This document shows, piece by piece, positions 33,288-40,206 of a DNA stretch of 64,000 bases (positions are counted from its first letter, which is position 1; every line of letters begins with the position of its first letter). This DNA comes from JADCGM01 sp943370355 (GTDB lineage Bacteria; Pseudomonadota; Alphaproteobacteria; Sphingomonadales; Sphingomonadaceae), in assembly GCA_943370355.1 (NCBI GenBank), contig CALRQP020000008.1:62001-126000 (forward strand), given 5' to 3'. The notes beneath the pieces were generated by a model. That model searched no databases. It was not told the origin of the DNA and saw only the letters and a program-made list of their open reading frames with translations. Made by a program: the position numbers and the translations under genes.

Positions 33288-33830
33288 CTATTTTCCGGTG
33301 CGTTGTGGCACGACGAACCGCCCGGTCACGCGGCCACTGCTCGCCGATGTGCTGCCGCCCGACGACGCACCGTCGAGCGTCGAGCGGCCGCTGTCGAGGT
33401 CGATGGTCAGCCGCTGGCCGCGCAGCACCGAATCGCCGCGGTTGAGCACGACGCCGCCAATCATCGTCAGCACGCGCTGGTCGACATCATAAACGCCGTA
33501 GGATGAGGTCGCGCGTTCCGACGGGCTGACCAGCGAGAAGCCGCCCTTCGCGTCGATGCGCAGGATCGTCGGATTGCCGCCCGCGCCCTTCTCATAGAAC
33601 ACCCGCAGCTCGGCAGCGGCGAGGTTCATGTCCTGCTGTTTCGCCTTCACCGCGCCGGAGAAGATCGCGACATTTTCCTTGTCGCGCACCTCGATGCGCT
33701 GCGCATCGATGTCGATCGGCGCGTTGGTGTCATGCCCCTTCAGCGCCGAACCGCCGAGACCCTGTGCGAGCACAGGCGTGGCGGCCAGGACGAGGGCGGA
33801 AAGCAGGGCGGGGCGCAGCATGCGGCTCAT
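33288..33830 (-). CDS. lptA: Lipopolysaccharide transport periplasmic protein LptA
   Basis: 180-aa periplasmic OstA/LptA bridge protein. A signal peptide (LRPALLSALVLAATPVLAQ) is followed by the OstA-like domain (APIDIDAQRIEVRDKENVAI, FSGAVKAKQQDMNLAAAELR, IGGVVLNRGDSVLRGQRLTI). The C-terminus is Ser/Gly-rich. Its ATG overlaps the lptC stop by 4 bp. Confidence 0.92.
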   Translation of the reverse strand: MSRMLRPALLSALVLAATPVLAQGLGGSALKGHDTNAPIDIDAQRIEVRDKENVAIFSGAVKAKQQDMNLAAAELRVFYEKGAGGNPTILRIDAKGGFSLVSPSERATSSYGVYDVDQRVLTMIGGVVLNRGDSVLRGQRLTIDLDSGRSTLDGASSGGSTSASSGRVTGRFVVPQRTGK

Positions 33831-34465
33831 CTGCCGTGTTGCCGGTCGATGTGCAAGGACGCGCCGCCGTCCAATGTGACAATGCGGCCCCGCACATCGG
33901 CACGCAGCCGGCCAGCCTTGAAGGAGCCCAGCGGCACGCGCCCATCAACGGCACCACCGCTCGCCACCTGCCGCGTCGCCAGATCGACCGTCACGTCGCG
34001 CGTTTCAAGCCGCGTGCCATCGGCAGCCGAAAAGCGCACCGGGCCGACCGTCGCGACCTGCTCGCGCTTGATGTCATAGCGCCCCGCATCGGCGACGACG
34101 CGCGACGGCCCGTCCTTCGCCGCGAGCTCGGCGGTGATGCCGGAGAGTTCGACGACCGGAGTCGCCGAATTGCGCTGCAGCGCACGGGCCGCGGAAATGA
34201 CGAACTTCTGTCCTTTGGTGTCCTCGCCGCGGTAGATCGCGCGCTCGACGAGCAGCCGCTCCTTAGCGCTGCCGACCTGATCCTTCGACAGCAGGAAGGA
34301 GAACTCCTCCTGCGCGGTCAGCGGCAGGATCAGGAAGGTCAGCGCCAGCGCCCCTGCCGCAACGGGCAGCGCGATCTTCAGCACGGTCATCCAGCGGTCG
34401 AAGCTGCTGCCCGGCCGGGCGGCGCGCTGACGCGCGGTATAATGGGCAGGCGCGGGCAAGGTCAC
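33827..34465 (-). CDS. lptC: LPS export protein LptC
   Basis: 212-aa inner-membrane-anchored LptC. One N-terminal membrane helix (LKIALPVAAGALALTFLIL) follows a short cytoplasmic region. The periplasmic domain includes VISAARALQRNSATPVVELS and LETRDVTVDLATRQVASG. It passes lipopolysaccharide from LptB2FG to LptA. Overlaps lptA (ATGA) and starts 4 bp after the RNase D-like gene. Confidence 0.9.
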   Translation of the reverse strand: MTLPAPAHYTARQRAARPGSSFDRWMTVLKIALPVAAGALALTFLILPLTAQEEFSFLLSKDQVGSAKERLLVERAIYRGEDTKGQKFVISAARALQRNSATPVVELSGITAELAAKDGPSRVVADAGRYDIKREQVATVGPVRFSAADGTRLETRDVTVDLATRQVASGGAVDGRVPLGSFKAGRLRADVRGRIVTLDGGASLHIDRQHGR

Positions 34466-34469
34466 GGGA

Positions 34470-35084
34470 TCAGACGTGCGCGAAAATGTCGATTTCGGGC
34501 CAGCCGGCCAGATCCAGTTCGGCGCGGTGCGGCAGGAAGTCGAAACAGGCTTGCGCCAGTTCGGTCCGCCCCTCGCGCGCCAGCCGCTCCTCGAGCAACT
34601 CCTTCAGCCGGTGCAGAAAACGCACGTCGGACGCCGCATATTCCTTCTGCGCATCGCTCAGCACGGGGGCACCCCAATCGGATGACTGCTGCTGCTTGGA
34701 AATGTCGATGCCGAGCAGTTCGCGGACCAACTCCTTCAGGCCATGCCGGTCCGTATAGGTTCGGATCAGCCGCGACGCGGTCTTGGTGCAGAACACCGGC
34801 CCGGCCATCACGCCCAGATATTGTTTCATGATCGACAGGTCGAAGCGCGCGAAATGATAGAGTTTCAGCCGCGCCGGATCGGCGAGCACCGACTTCAGCA
34901 CCGGCGCGTCATACTGGCCGGGATCGAAGCGCACGAGATGCTCGTCGCCCTGCCCGTCGGACAGCTGCACGAGGCACAGCCGGTCGCGGAAATTGTTGAG
35001 GCCCATCGCCTCGGTATCGACCGCGATCGCGCCCGGCGCGAACACGTCATGGGGCAGGTCGCCCTCGTGCAGGTGGATCGTCAT
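34470..35084 (-). CDS. RNase D-like 3'-5' exonuclease
   Basis: 204-aa DEDDy-type 3'-5' exonuclease. Exo I is AIAVDTEAMGLNNFRDRLCL, Exo II is YHFARFDLSIMKQYLG and Exo III is YAASDVRFLHRLKEL. It is shorter than classical RNase D because the HRDC domains are missing, as is usual for this alphaproteobacterial type. It sits at the head of the leftward run to lptC-lptA-lptB-rpoN, a conserved arrangement. Confidence 0.9.
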   Translation of the reverse strand: MTIHLHEGDLPHDVFAPGAIAVDTEAMGLNNFRDRLCLVQLSDGQGDEHLVRFDPGQYDAPVLKSVLADPARLKLYHFARFDLSIMKQYLGVMAGPVFCTKTASRLIRTYTDRHGLKELVRELLGIDISKQQQSSDWGAPVLSDAQKEYAASDVRFLHRLKELLEERLAREGRTELAQACFDFLPHRAELDLAGWPEIDIFAHV

Positions 35085-35116
35085 TGCGGCTGGTTAGGCC
35101 GGGAGGCTGCGAAAAG

Positions 35117-35860
35117 CTAGGCTTGCCCGCGCCGCTCCTTCGCCCGGCGCGACCAGATGTTCAAAATCTCGACGAGCGCCGAGAAGGCCATCGCCGTGTA
35201 GATATAGCCCTTGGGCACATGCACGCCGAAACCATCGGCGATCAGCGTCATGCCGATCATGAGCAGGAAGCCGAGCGCCAGCATCACAACGGTCGGGTTC
35301 TTTGCGATGAAGGCCGACAGCGGACCCGCCGCGAACAACATGCCCGCGACCGCGACGAGGACCGCGATGAACATCACCGGTACATGGTCGGTCATGCCGA
35401 CGGCGGTGATGATCGAGTCGATCGAGAAGACGATGTCGAGCATGATGATCTGGCTGATCGCTGCCGCGAAGCCGATCTTCACGACCGCATCGGCCGCCGC
35501 ATGCTCCTTCTCCTTCGGATCGACGCTCTCATGGATTTCCTTGGTCGCCTTCCAGACGAGGAACAGACCACCGGCGATCAGGATCAGGTCGCGCCAAGAG
35601 AAGCCGTGGTTGAACGCCGTGAACAATGGCTCGGTCAGCTGGACGATCCACGCGACGGAGCCGAGCAGTGCCAGCCTGAGCCCGAGCGCCAGACCGATGC
35701 CGATCCGCCGCGCCTTCGGCCGCATCTCCTCGGGCAGCTTGTTGGTCAGGATCGAGATGAAGATCAGATTGTCGATGCCGAGCACAAGCTCCATGGCAAT
35801 CAACGTGATGAGGGCAGCCCAGGTGGCCGGCTCGGCGAACAGCGCGATCAGGTCGGTCAT
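35117..35860 (-). CDS. TerC family integral membrane protein
   Basis: 247-aa membrane protein with about seven helices and TerC signatures: MELVLGIDNLIFISILTNKL with its conserved Asp, and LDIVFSIDSIITAVGMTDH. The family has been linked to tellurite resistance and to manganese or other metal export; the exact substrate is not clear. It precedes the exonuclease and lpt genes in the same direction, 32 bp away. Confidence 0.9.
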   Translation of the reverse strand: MTDLIALFAEPATWAALITLIAMELVLGIDNLIFISILTNKLPEEMRPKARRIGIGLALGLRLALLGSVAWIVQLTEPLFTAFNHGFSWRDLILIAGGLFLVWKATKEIHESVDPKEKEHAAADAVVKIGFAAAISQIIMLDIVFSIDSIITAVGMTDHVPVMFIAVLVAVAGMLFAAGPLSAFIAKNPTVVMLALGFLLMIGMTLIADGFGVHVPKGYIYTAMAFSALVEILNIWSRRAKERRGQA

Positions 35861-35902
35861 GGGAGGGCCATTTGGTTACGGCCCGGCAACATCGCAAGGC
35901 CC

Positions 35903-36790
35903 CTAACCGGGAAAAATCGGCGTGGCGCATCCTTTTGCGCCGTGGCCCATGAGTTCGAACAGACCGCCCGCCTGCGGCTGGGCTGAGAGCGCATCAGCGT
36001 TCAGGCCGACGGTGGCCGAGGTAACGAACAGCCGATCGAGTAACGGCCCCCCGAAGGCAACGCTGGTCGGCCGTTCGACGGAAAGCGCGCGTTCAGTGAG
36101 GATTTCGCCCGTTGCCGAAATCCGGCGCACCGCCCAGCCATCCCAGAAGGCGACCCAGAGGCAGCCTTCGGCATCGACGGTCATGCCGTCGGGATAGCCA
36201 TGTTCGTTGCGGAATGTGGCGAGCGGTCGCCGCCCGGATACAGAGCCATCCGGTGCGATATCGAAGCGGTAGATGGTCCGCAACGCGGAGTCGCTGTGAT
36301 ACATGATGCGCCCATTAGGGCTGAAGGCCGGGCCGTTGGTGACGCGGTAGCCGTCGTCGATGCGTTGCCAGCTTCGGTCTGCGCCGAGACGGTAGAGCGC
36401 GCCCGAGGCGTCCTGCTCGCGATTGTCCATCGTGCCGGCCCAGAAATTCCCTGCGTTATCCAGTTTTCCATCGTTGCTGCGGTTATGCGGACGGTCGGGT
36501 TCGAATTCGGTGAAAGGTTCGTAGCGGCCCGCAACAGGATCGACGGACGCGAAGCCCTTGCTCGTCGCTGCGACGAAGCCGCCGGCGGCGCGCGGCGCGA
36601 GTGCGGTGACCTGTAGCGGCGGAATGAAACTGGTCTTGCTGTCGGTTGCCGGGTCGTAGCGGTGGATGGCGGGTGCCTTGATGTCGACCCACCAGAGGCA
36701 GCCGTCGCGTTTATCCCAGACCGGTCCCTCGCCAAGAATGGCCTTCGCATCCCAGAGGCAGATGGCATCGCCGGTGGCGGACTGAACCAT
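35903..36790 (-). CDS. SMP-30/gluconolactonase family sugar lactonase
   Basis: 295-aa SMP-30/regucalcin-like beta-propeller lactonase. Metal-binding and family motifs are AILGEGPVWDKRDGCLWWVD at the N-terminus, RSNDGKLDNAGNFWAGTMD in the middle, and NGPAFSPNGRIMYHSDS. The neighbouring genes are a sugar-acid dehydratase, a KDGal kinase and a KDPGal aldolase, so it most likely opens galactono-1,4-lactone or a similar aldonolactone. It is divergent from that operon. ATG at 36790 is chosen with a weak ribosome binding site; a TTG 21 bases earlier is an alternative. Confidence 0.85.
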   Translation of the reverse strand: MVQSATGDAICLWDAKAILGEGPVWDKRDGCLWWVDIKAPAIHRYDPATDSKTSFIPPLQVTALAPRAAGGFVAATSKGFASVDPVAGRYEPFTEFEPDRPHNRSNDGKLDNAGNFWAGTMDNREQDASGALYRLGADRSWQRIDDGYRVTNGPAFSPNGRIMYHSDSALRTIYRFDIAPDGSVSGRRPLATFRNEHGYPDGMTVDAEGCLWVAFWDGWAVRRISATGEILTERALSVERPTSVAFGGPLLDRLFVTSATVGLNADALSAQPQAGGLFELMGHGAKGCATPIFPG

Positions 36791-36833
36791 ATTCTTTCGC
36801 ACCCGTTTCAATCGGTGGGGCGAACCCCTGCTT

Positions 36834-36871
36834 CGGTTAACCGTTGCACACGCGGTGCTGTTCCCGGGAAC
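36834..36871. promoter_or_regulatory. Two palindromes in the divergent sugar-gene promoter region
   Basis: In the 125-bp gap between the lactonase and dehydratase genes lie two perfect palindromes: CGGTTAACCG at 36834-36843 and GTTCCCGGGAAC at 36860-36871, 16 bp apart. The first resembles half-symmetric LacI/GalR-type operators. No regulator gene is present in the cluster, so the binding protein would come from elsewhere. Confidence 0.4.
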
Positions 36872-36915
36872 GCCACCGCCGCCAATGCGGTTGAACGCGT
36901 CAGGAGATTATTGCG

Positions 36916-38685
36916 ATGACCGACGGACCCGCAGGCGGTCAGCCCACCGACGGACCGCCGAAACCGGGCGTCTCGACGAAGCTGCGTTCGGCCGAAAGCT
37001 ATGGCAAGCTCGACAAGGATGGGTTCATCCACCGCAGCTGGATGAAGTCGCAGGGCTTTCCGAACCATGTGTTCGACGGGCGGCCGGTCATCGGCATCTG
37101 CAATACGTTCAGCGAGTTCAATCCCTGCCATAGCCATCTCAACGAGATCGCCGAGGCGGTGAAGCGCGGCGTCTGGGAGGCCGGCGGCCTGCCGCTGGAA
37201 TTTCCGGTGATGTCGCTCGGCGAGACACAGATCCGGCCGACCGCGATGCTGTTCCGCAATTTGATGTCTATGGACGTCGAGGAGTCGATCCGCGGCTATG
37301 CGATGGATGGCGTCGTGCTGCTCGGCGGCTGCGACAAGAACACACCGGCAATGCTGATGGGCGCTGCGTCGGTCGGCCTGCCGGCGATGGTGGTGTCATC
37401 GGGGCCGATGCTCAACGGCAAATATCGCGGCAAGGATATCGGCTCGGGCACCGACGTGTGGCGGTTCAGCGAGGAAGTGCGCGCCGGCACGATGACGATG
37501 GCCGAGTTCACCGCAGCGGAGGCCGGGATGAGCCGCAGCCGCGGCACCTGCATGACGATGGGCACCGCTTCGACCATGGCCTGTATCGTTGAGGCGATGG
37601 GGCTGAGCCTGCCCTACAATGGCACGATCCCTGGCATCGACGCGCGGCGGCGCGCGATGGCGCATGTGACGGGCAACCGCATCGTGCAGCTGGTCAAGGA
37701 CGGCGCAACGCTGGGCGATGTGATGACACGCGCGAGCTTCGAAAATGGCATCAAGGTCTGCGCGGGCATAGGCGGATCGACCAATGCCGTGCTGCACCTG
37801 CTCGCGATGGCGGGGCGGGCCGGTGTGGCGCTGACGCTCGATGATTGGGACCGGCTGGGACGCGGCGTGCCGACGCTCGTCGATTTGATGCCGTCGGGCC
37901 AGTTCCTGATGGAGGATTTCCATTATGCGGGCGGCGTCCCCGCGCTGATCGCGGAAATGGCTGATCTGCTCGACATAAGCCATGTCGGGGTGTCGGGGCG
38001 GAGCCTTGCCGAGATCGCTGCCGAGGCGCGCAACGACAATCCGCTGGTCATTCGTCCGCGCGAGCGACCGCTCATGGCGCATGGCGGCATCGCGGTACTG
38101 CGCGGCAACCTCGCCCCGCTTGGTGCGGTGCTCAAACCGTCGGCGGCCAGTCCGGAACTCATGGCGCATCGCGGCAAGGCGGTGGTGTTCGAGAGCATCG
38201 AGGACATGAAGGCGCGCATCGACGATCCGGCGCTCGACGCCGATGCCACGTCGGTGCTCGTGCTGAAGGGCTGCGGGCCGAAGGGCTATCCGGGCATGCC
38301 GGAGGTCGGCAACATGCCGATCCCGCGCAAGCTGCTCGAACAGGGCGTGCGCGACATGGTGCGGATCAGCGACGCGCGCATGTCGGGGACCGCCTACGGC
38401 ACCGTGGTGCTGCATGTCTCGCCGGAAAGTCATGCCGGCGGTCCGCTCGCACTGGTCCGCGATGGCGATATCATCGCGCTCGATGTGGCGGCGGGGACGC
38501 TGACGCTCGAGATTTCCGAAGCCGAGATGGCGGACCGGCGCGCCGCATGGGTCGCACCGCCACCGGTCGCCGAGCGCGGCTGGGCCAAATTATATGTCGA
38601 CACGGTGACCGGCGCGCATGAGGGGGCCGACCTGTCCTTCCTGCGCGGCGCATCGGGATCGCTCGTGACGCGGGAGTCGCATTGA
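36916..38685 (+). CDS. IlvD/Edd family sugar-acid dehydratase
   Basis: 589-aa IlvD/Edd dehydratase of the pentonate/hexonate group (about 580-600 aa). Iron-sulfur cysteines are visible in VIGICNTFSEFNPCHSHLN, VLLGGCDKNTPAML and SRGTCMTMGTASTMACI. Later motifs are KVCAGIGGSTNAVLHLLA and KGCGPKGYPGMPEVGNM. With dgoK and dgoA behind it, the likely substrate is D-galactonate or a related aldonate, giving a 2-keto-3-deoxy acid. Many bacteria use the unrelated enolase-type DgoD for that step, so this is a replacement of that enzyme type. The start has AGGAG upstream; the stop overlaps dgoK. Confidence 0.87.
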   Translation: MTDGPAGGQPTDGPPKPGVSTKLRSAESYGKLDKDGFIHRSWMKSQGFPNHVFDGRPVIGICNTFSEFNPCHSHLNEIAEAVKRGVWEAGGLPLEFPVMSLGETQIRPTAMLFRNLMSMDVEESIRGYAMDGVVLLGGCDKNTPAMLMGAASVGLPAMVVSSGPMLNGKYRGKDIGSGTDVWRFSEEVRAGTMTMAEFTAAEAGMSRSRGTCMTMGTASTMACIVEAMGLSLPYNGTIPGIDARRRAMAHVTGNRIVQLVKDGATLGDVMTRASFENGIKVCAGIGGSTNAVLHLLAMAGRAGVALTLDDWDRLGRGVPTLVDLMPSGQFLMEDFHYAGGVPALIAEMADLLDISHVGVSGRSLAEIAAEARNDNPLVIRPRERPLMAHGGIAVLRGNLAPLGAVLKPSAASPELMAHRGKAVVFESIEDMKARIDDPALDADATSVLVLKGCGPKGYPGMPEVGNMPIPRKLLEQGVRDMVRISDARMSGTAYGTVVLHVSPESHAGGPLALVRDGDIIALDVAAGTLTLEISEAEMADRRAAWVAPPPVAERGWAKLYVDTVTGAHEGADLSFLRGASGSLVTRESH

Positions 38686-39566
38686 TGGACGCGCCATTTC
38701 TCGCCGTCGACTGGGGAACCACCAATCGCCGCGCCTATCTGGTCGGCGCGGATGGCCGGCACGGGGCGGAGCATGAGGACGACCGCGGCGTGATGTCGGT
38801 TGGCGCTGGCGGTTTCGAGAGCGCAGTCAATGAATTGTGCGCGCGCGATGGCGATGTGCCGATGCTGCTGGCGGGGATGGTCGGGTCGAGCCGCGGCTGG
38901 GTCGATGCGGGCTATGTGGCCTGCCCTGCCGATCTCGAGGCGATTGCGAAAGCGCTCAAGTGGATCGAGCCGGGACGCGTCGCCATCGTGCCAGGCCTCT
39001 CGCTCAGCGACGCGCCGCATTTCGACGTGATGCGCGGCGAGGAGGTGCAGATATTGGGCGGCGTCGCGGCCGGGCTGCTCCCGCAGGACGCGTTGGTCTG
39101 CCATCCCGGCACGCACACCAAGTGGATCGAGTTGGAACGCGGCTGCGTGCAGCGGTTCCGCACGGTGATGACGGGCGAGCTGTTCGGGCTGCTCAAGGCG
39201 CATTCGATCCTGTCCGACCTGCTGGCCGGGGACGCACCGGTCGGCGAGGATTTTGCGCGCGGGGTCGATCACGGCGTCGCGCATGACGATTTGACCGCCG
39301 AGCTGTTCCAGGTGCGCGCGCGGGTGCTGCTCGGGGCAGCGGAGAAGTCCGAGGCGGCGAGCTATGTGAGCGGGCTCCTCATCGGCAACGACCTGCGCAC
39401 CGGCTTCGGCCGGCAGCGGCACGACAGCGTGTACGTGGTTGGCAGGCCGGAACTCACCGAACGCTATGCAGCGGCAATCCGGCAGAGCGGCCGTGTCGCC
39501 ACCGAGGTGGACGGCGAGGCGGCTTTCGTCGCGGGCATGGTGCGAATCTGGGAGATGGCGTCGTGA
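38682..39566 (+). CDS. dgoK: 2-dehydro-3-deoxygalactonokinase
   Basis: 294-aa sugar kinase of the DgoK type. ATP-binding motif LAVDWGTTNRRAYLVGADG; conserved HTKWIELERG and SGLLIGNDLRTGF. It phosphorylates 2-dehydro-3-deoxy-D-galactonate to the 6-phosphate in the DeLey-Doudoroff pathway. It overlaps the dehydratase stop and the dgoA start by 4 bp each, so all three are cotranslated. Confidence 0.93.
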   Translation: MMDAPFLAVDWGTTNRRAYLVGADGRHGAEHEDDRGVMSVGAGGFESAVNELCARDGDVPMLLAGMVGSSRGWVDAGYVACPADLEAIAKALKWIEPGRVAIVPGLSLSDAPHFDVMRGEEVQILGGVAAGLLPQDALVCHPGTHTKWIELERGCVQRFRTVMTGELFGLLKAHSILSDLLAGDAPVGEDFARGVDHGVAHDDLTAELFQVRARVLLGAAEKSEAASYVSGLLIGNDLRTGFGRQRHDSVYVVGRPELTERYAAAIRQSGRVATEVDGEAAFVAGMVRIWEMAS

Positions 39567-40201
39567 GCGCAATCGCCGAATTCCGGGAGCATTTGGCGGC
39601 CTGCCCGCTGGTTGCGATCATCCGTGGGGTGACGCCGGACGAGGCGGAGGCCGTGGGGGCGGCGCTGGTCGGGGCCGGGCTGCGGATCATCGAGGTCCCG
39701 CTGAATTCGCCCGATCCGCTCCGGAGCATCGAGATCCTCGCGCGGACGTTTGGAGATGTGGCGACGGTCGGCGCTGGCACCGTGCTCGATGCTGACAGCG
39801 TGGCCGCGGTGCGCGATTCAGGCGGACGGCTCATTGTCTCGCCGAACAGCGACGCCGCAGTGATCGGTGCCACGGTTGCGGCCGGACTTGTCTCGTCGCC
39901 GGGCTATTTCACGCCGTCCGAGGCCTTCGCGGCAATCCAGGCAGGCGCACAGGTTCTGAAACTGTTTCCAGCCGAGGCCGCCTCACCCGCCGTGCTTAAG
40001 GCGCAGCTGGCGGTGTTGCCGAAATCGGTGCCGGTGCTGGCAGTCGGCGGGATCCGGTCCGACGGGATGCGGCCATGGCTCGATGCAGGCGCGAGCGGGT
40101 TCGGGCTGGGTTCGGGACTCTACAGCCCGGGAATGACGGCCGTTCAGATCAGCGACAGGGCGCGGGCCTATGTCGTGGGCCTGAAGGACAGTGCGGAGTA
40201 G
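39563..40201 (+). CDS. dgoA: 2-dehydro-3-deoxy-6-phosphogalactonate aldolase
   Basis: 212-aa class I aldolase (KDPG/KDPGal family, TIM barrel). VAIIRGVTPDEAEAVG is at the N-terminus. The catalytic Glu lies in LRIIEVPLNSPDPL and the Schiff-base Lys in GAQVLKLFPAEAASP. It splits KDPGal into pyruvate and glyceraldehyde-3-phosphate. It follows dgoK with a 4-bp overlap and precedes the GH2 gene by 5 bp. Confidence 0.94.
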   Translation: MSAIAEFREHLAACPLVAIIRGVTPDEAEAVGAALVGAGLRIIEVPLNSPDPLRSIEILARTFGDVATVGAGTVLDADSVAAVRDSGGRLIVSPNSDAAVIGATVAAGLVSSPGYFTPSEAFAAIQAGAQVLKLFPAEAASPAVLKAQLAVLPKSVPVLAVGGIRSDGMRPWLDAGASGFGLGSGLYSPGMTAVQISDRARAYVVGLKDSAE

Positions 40202-40206
40202 CGTTT

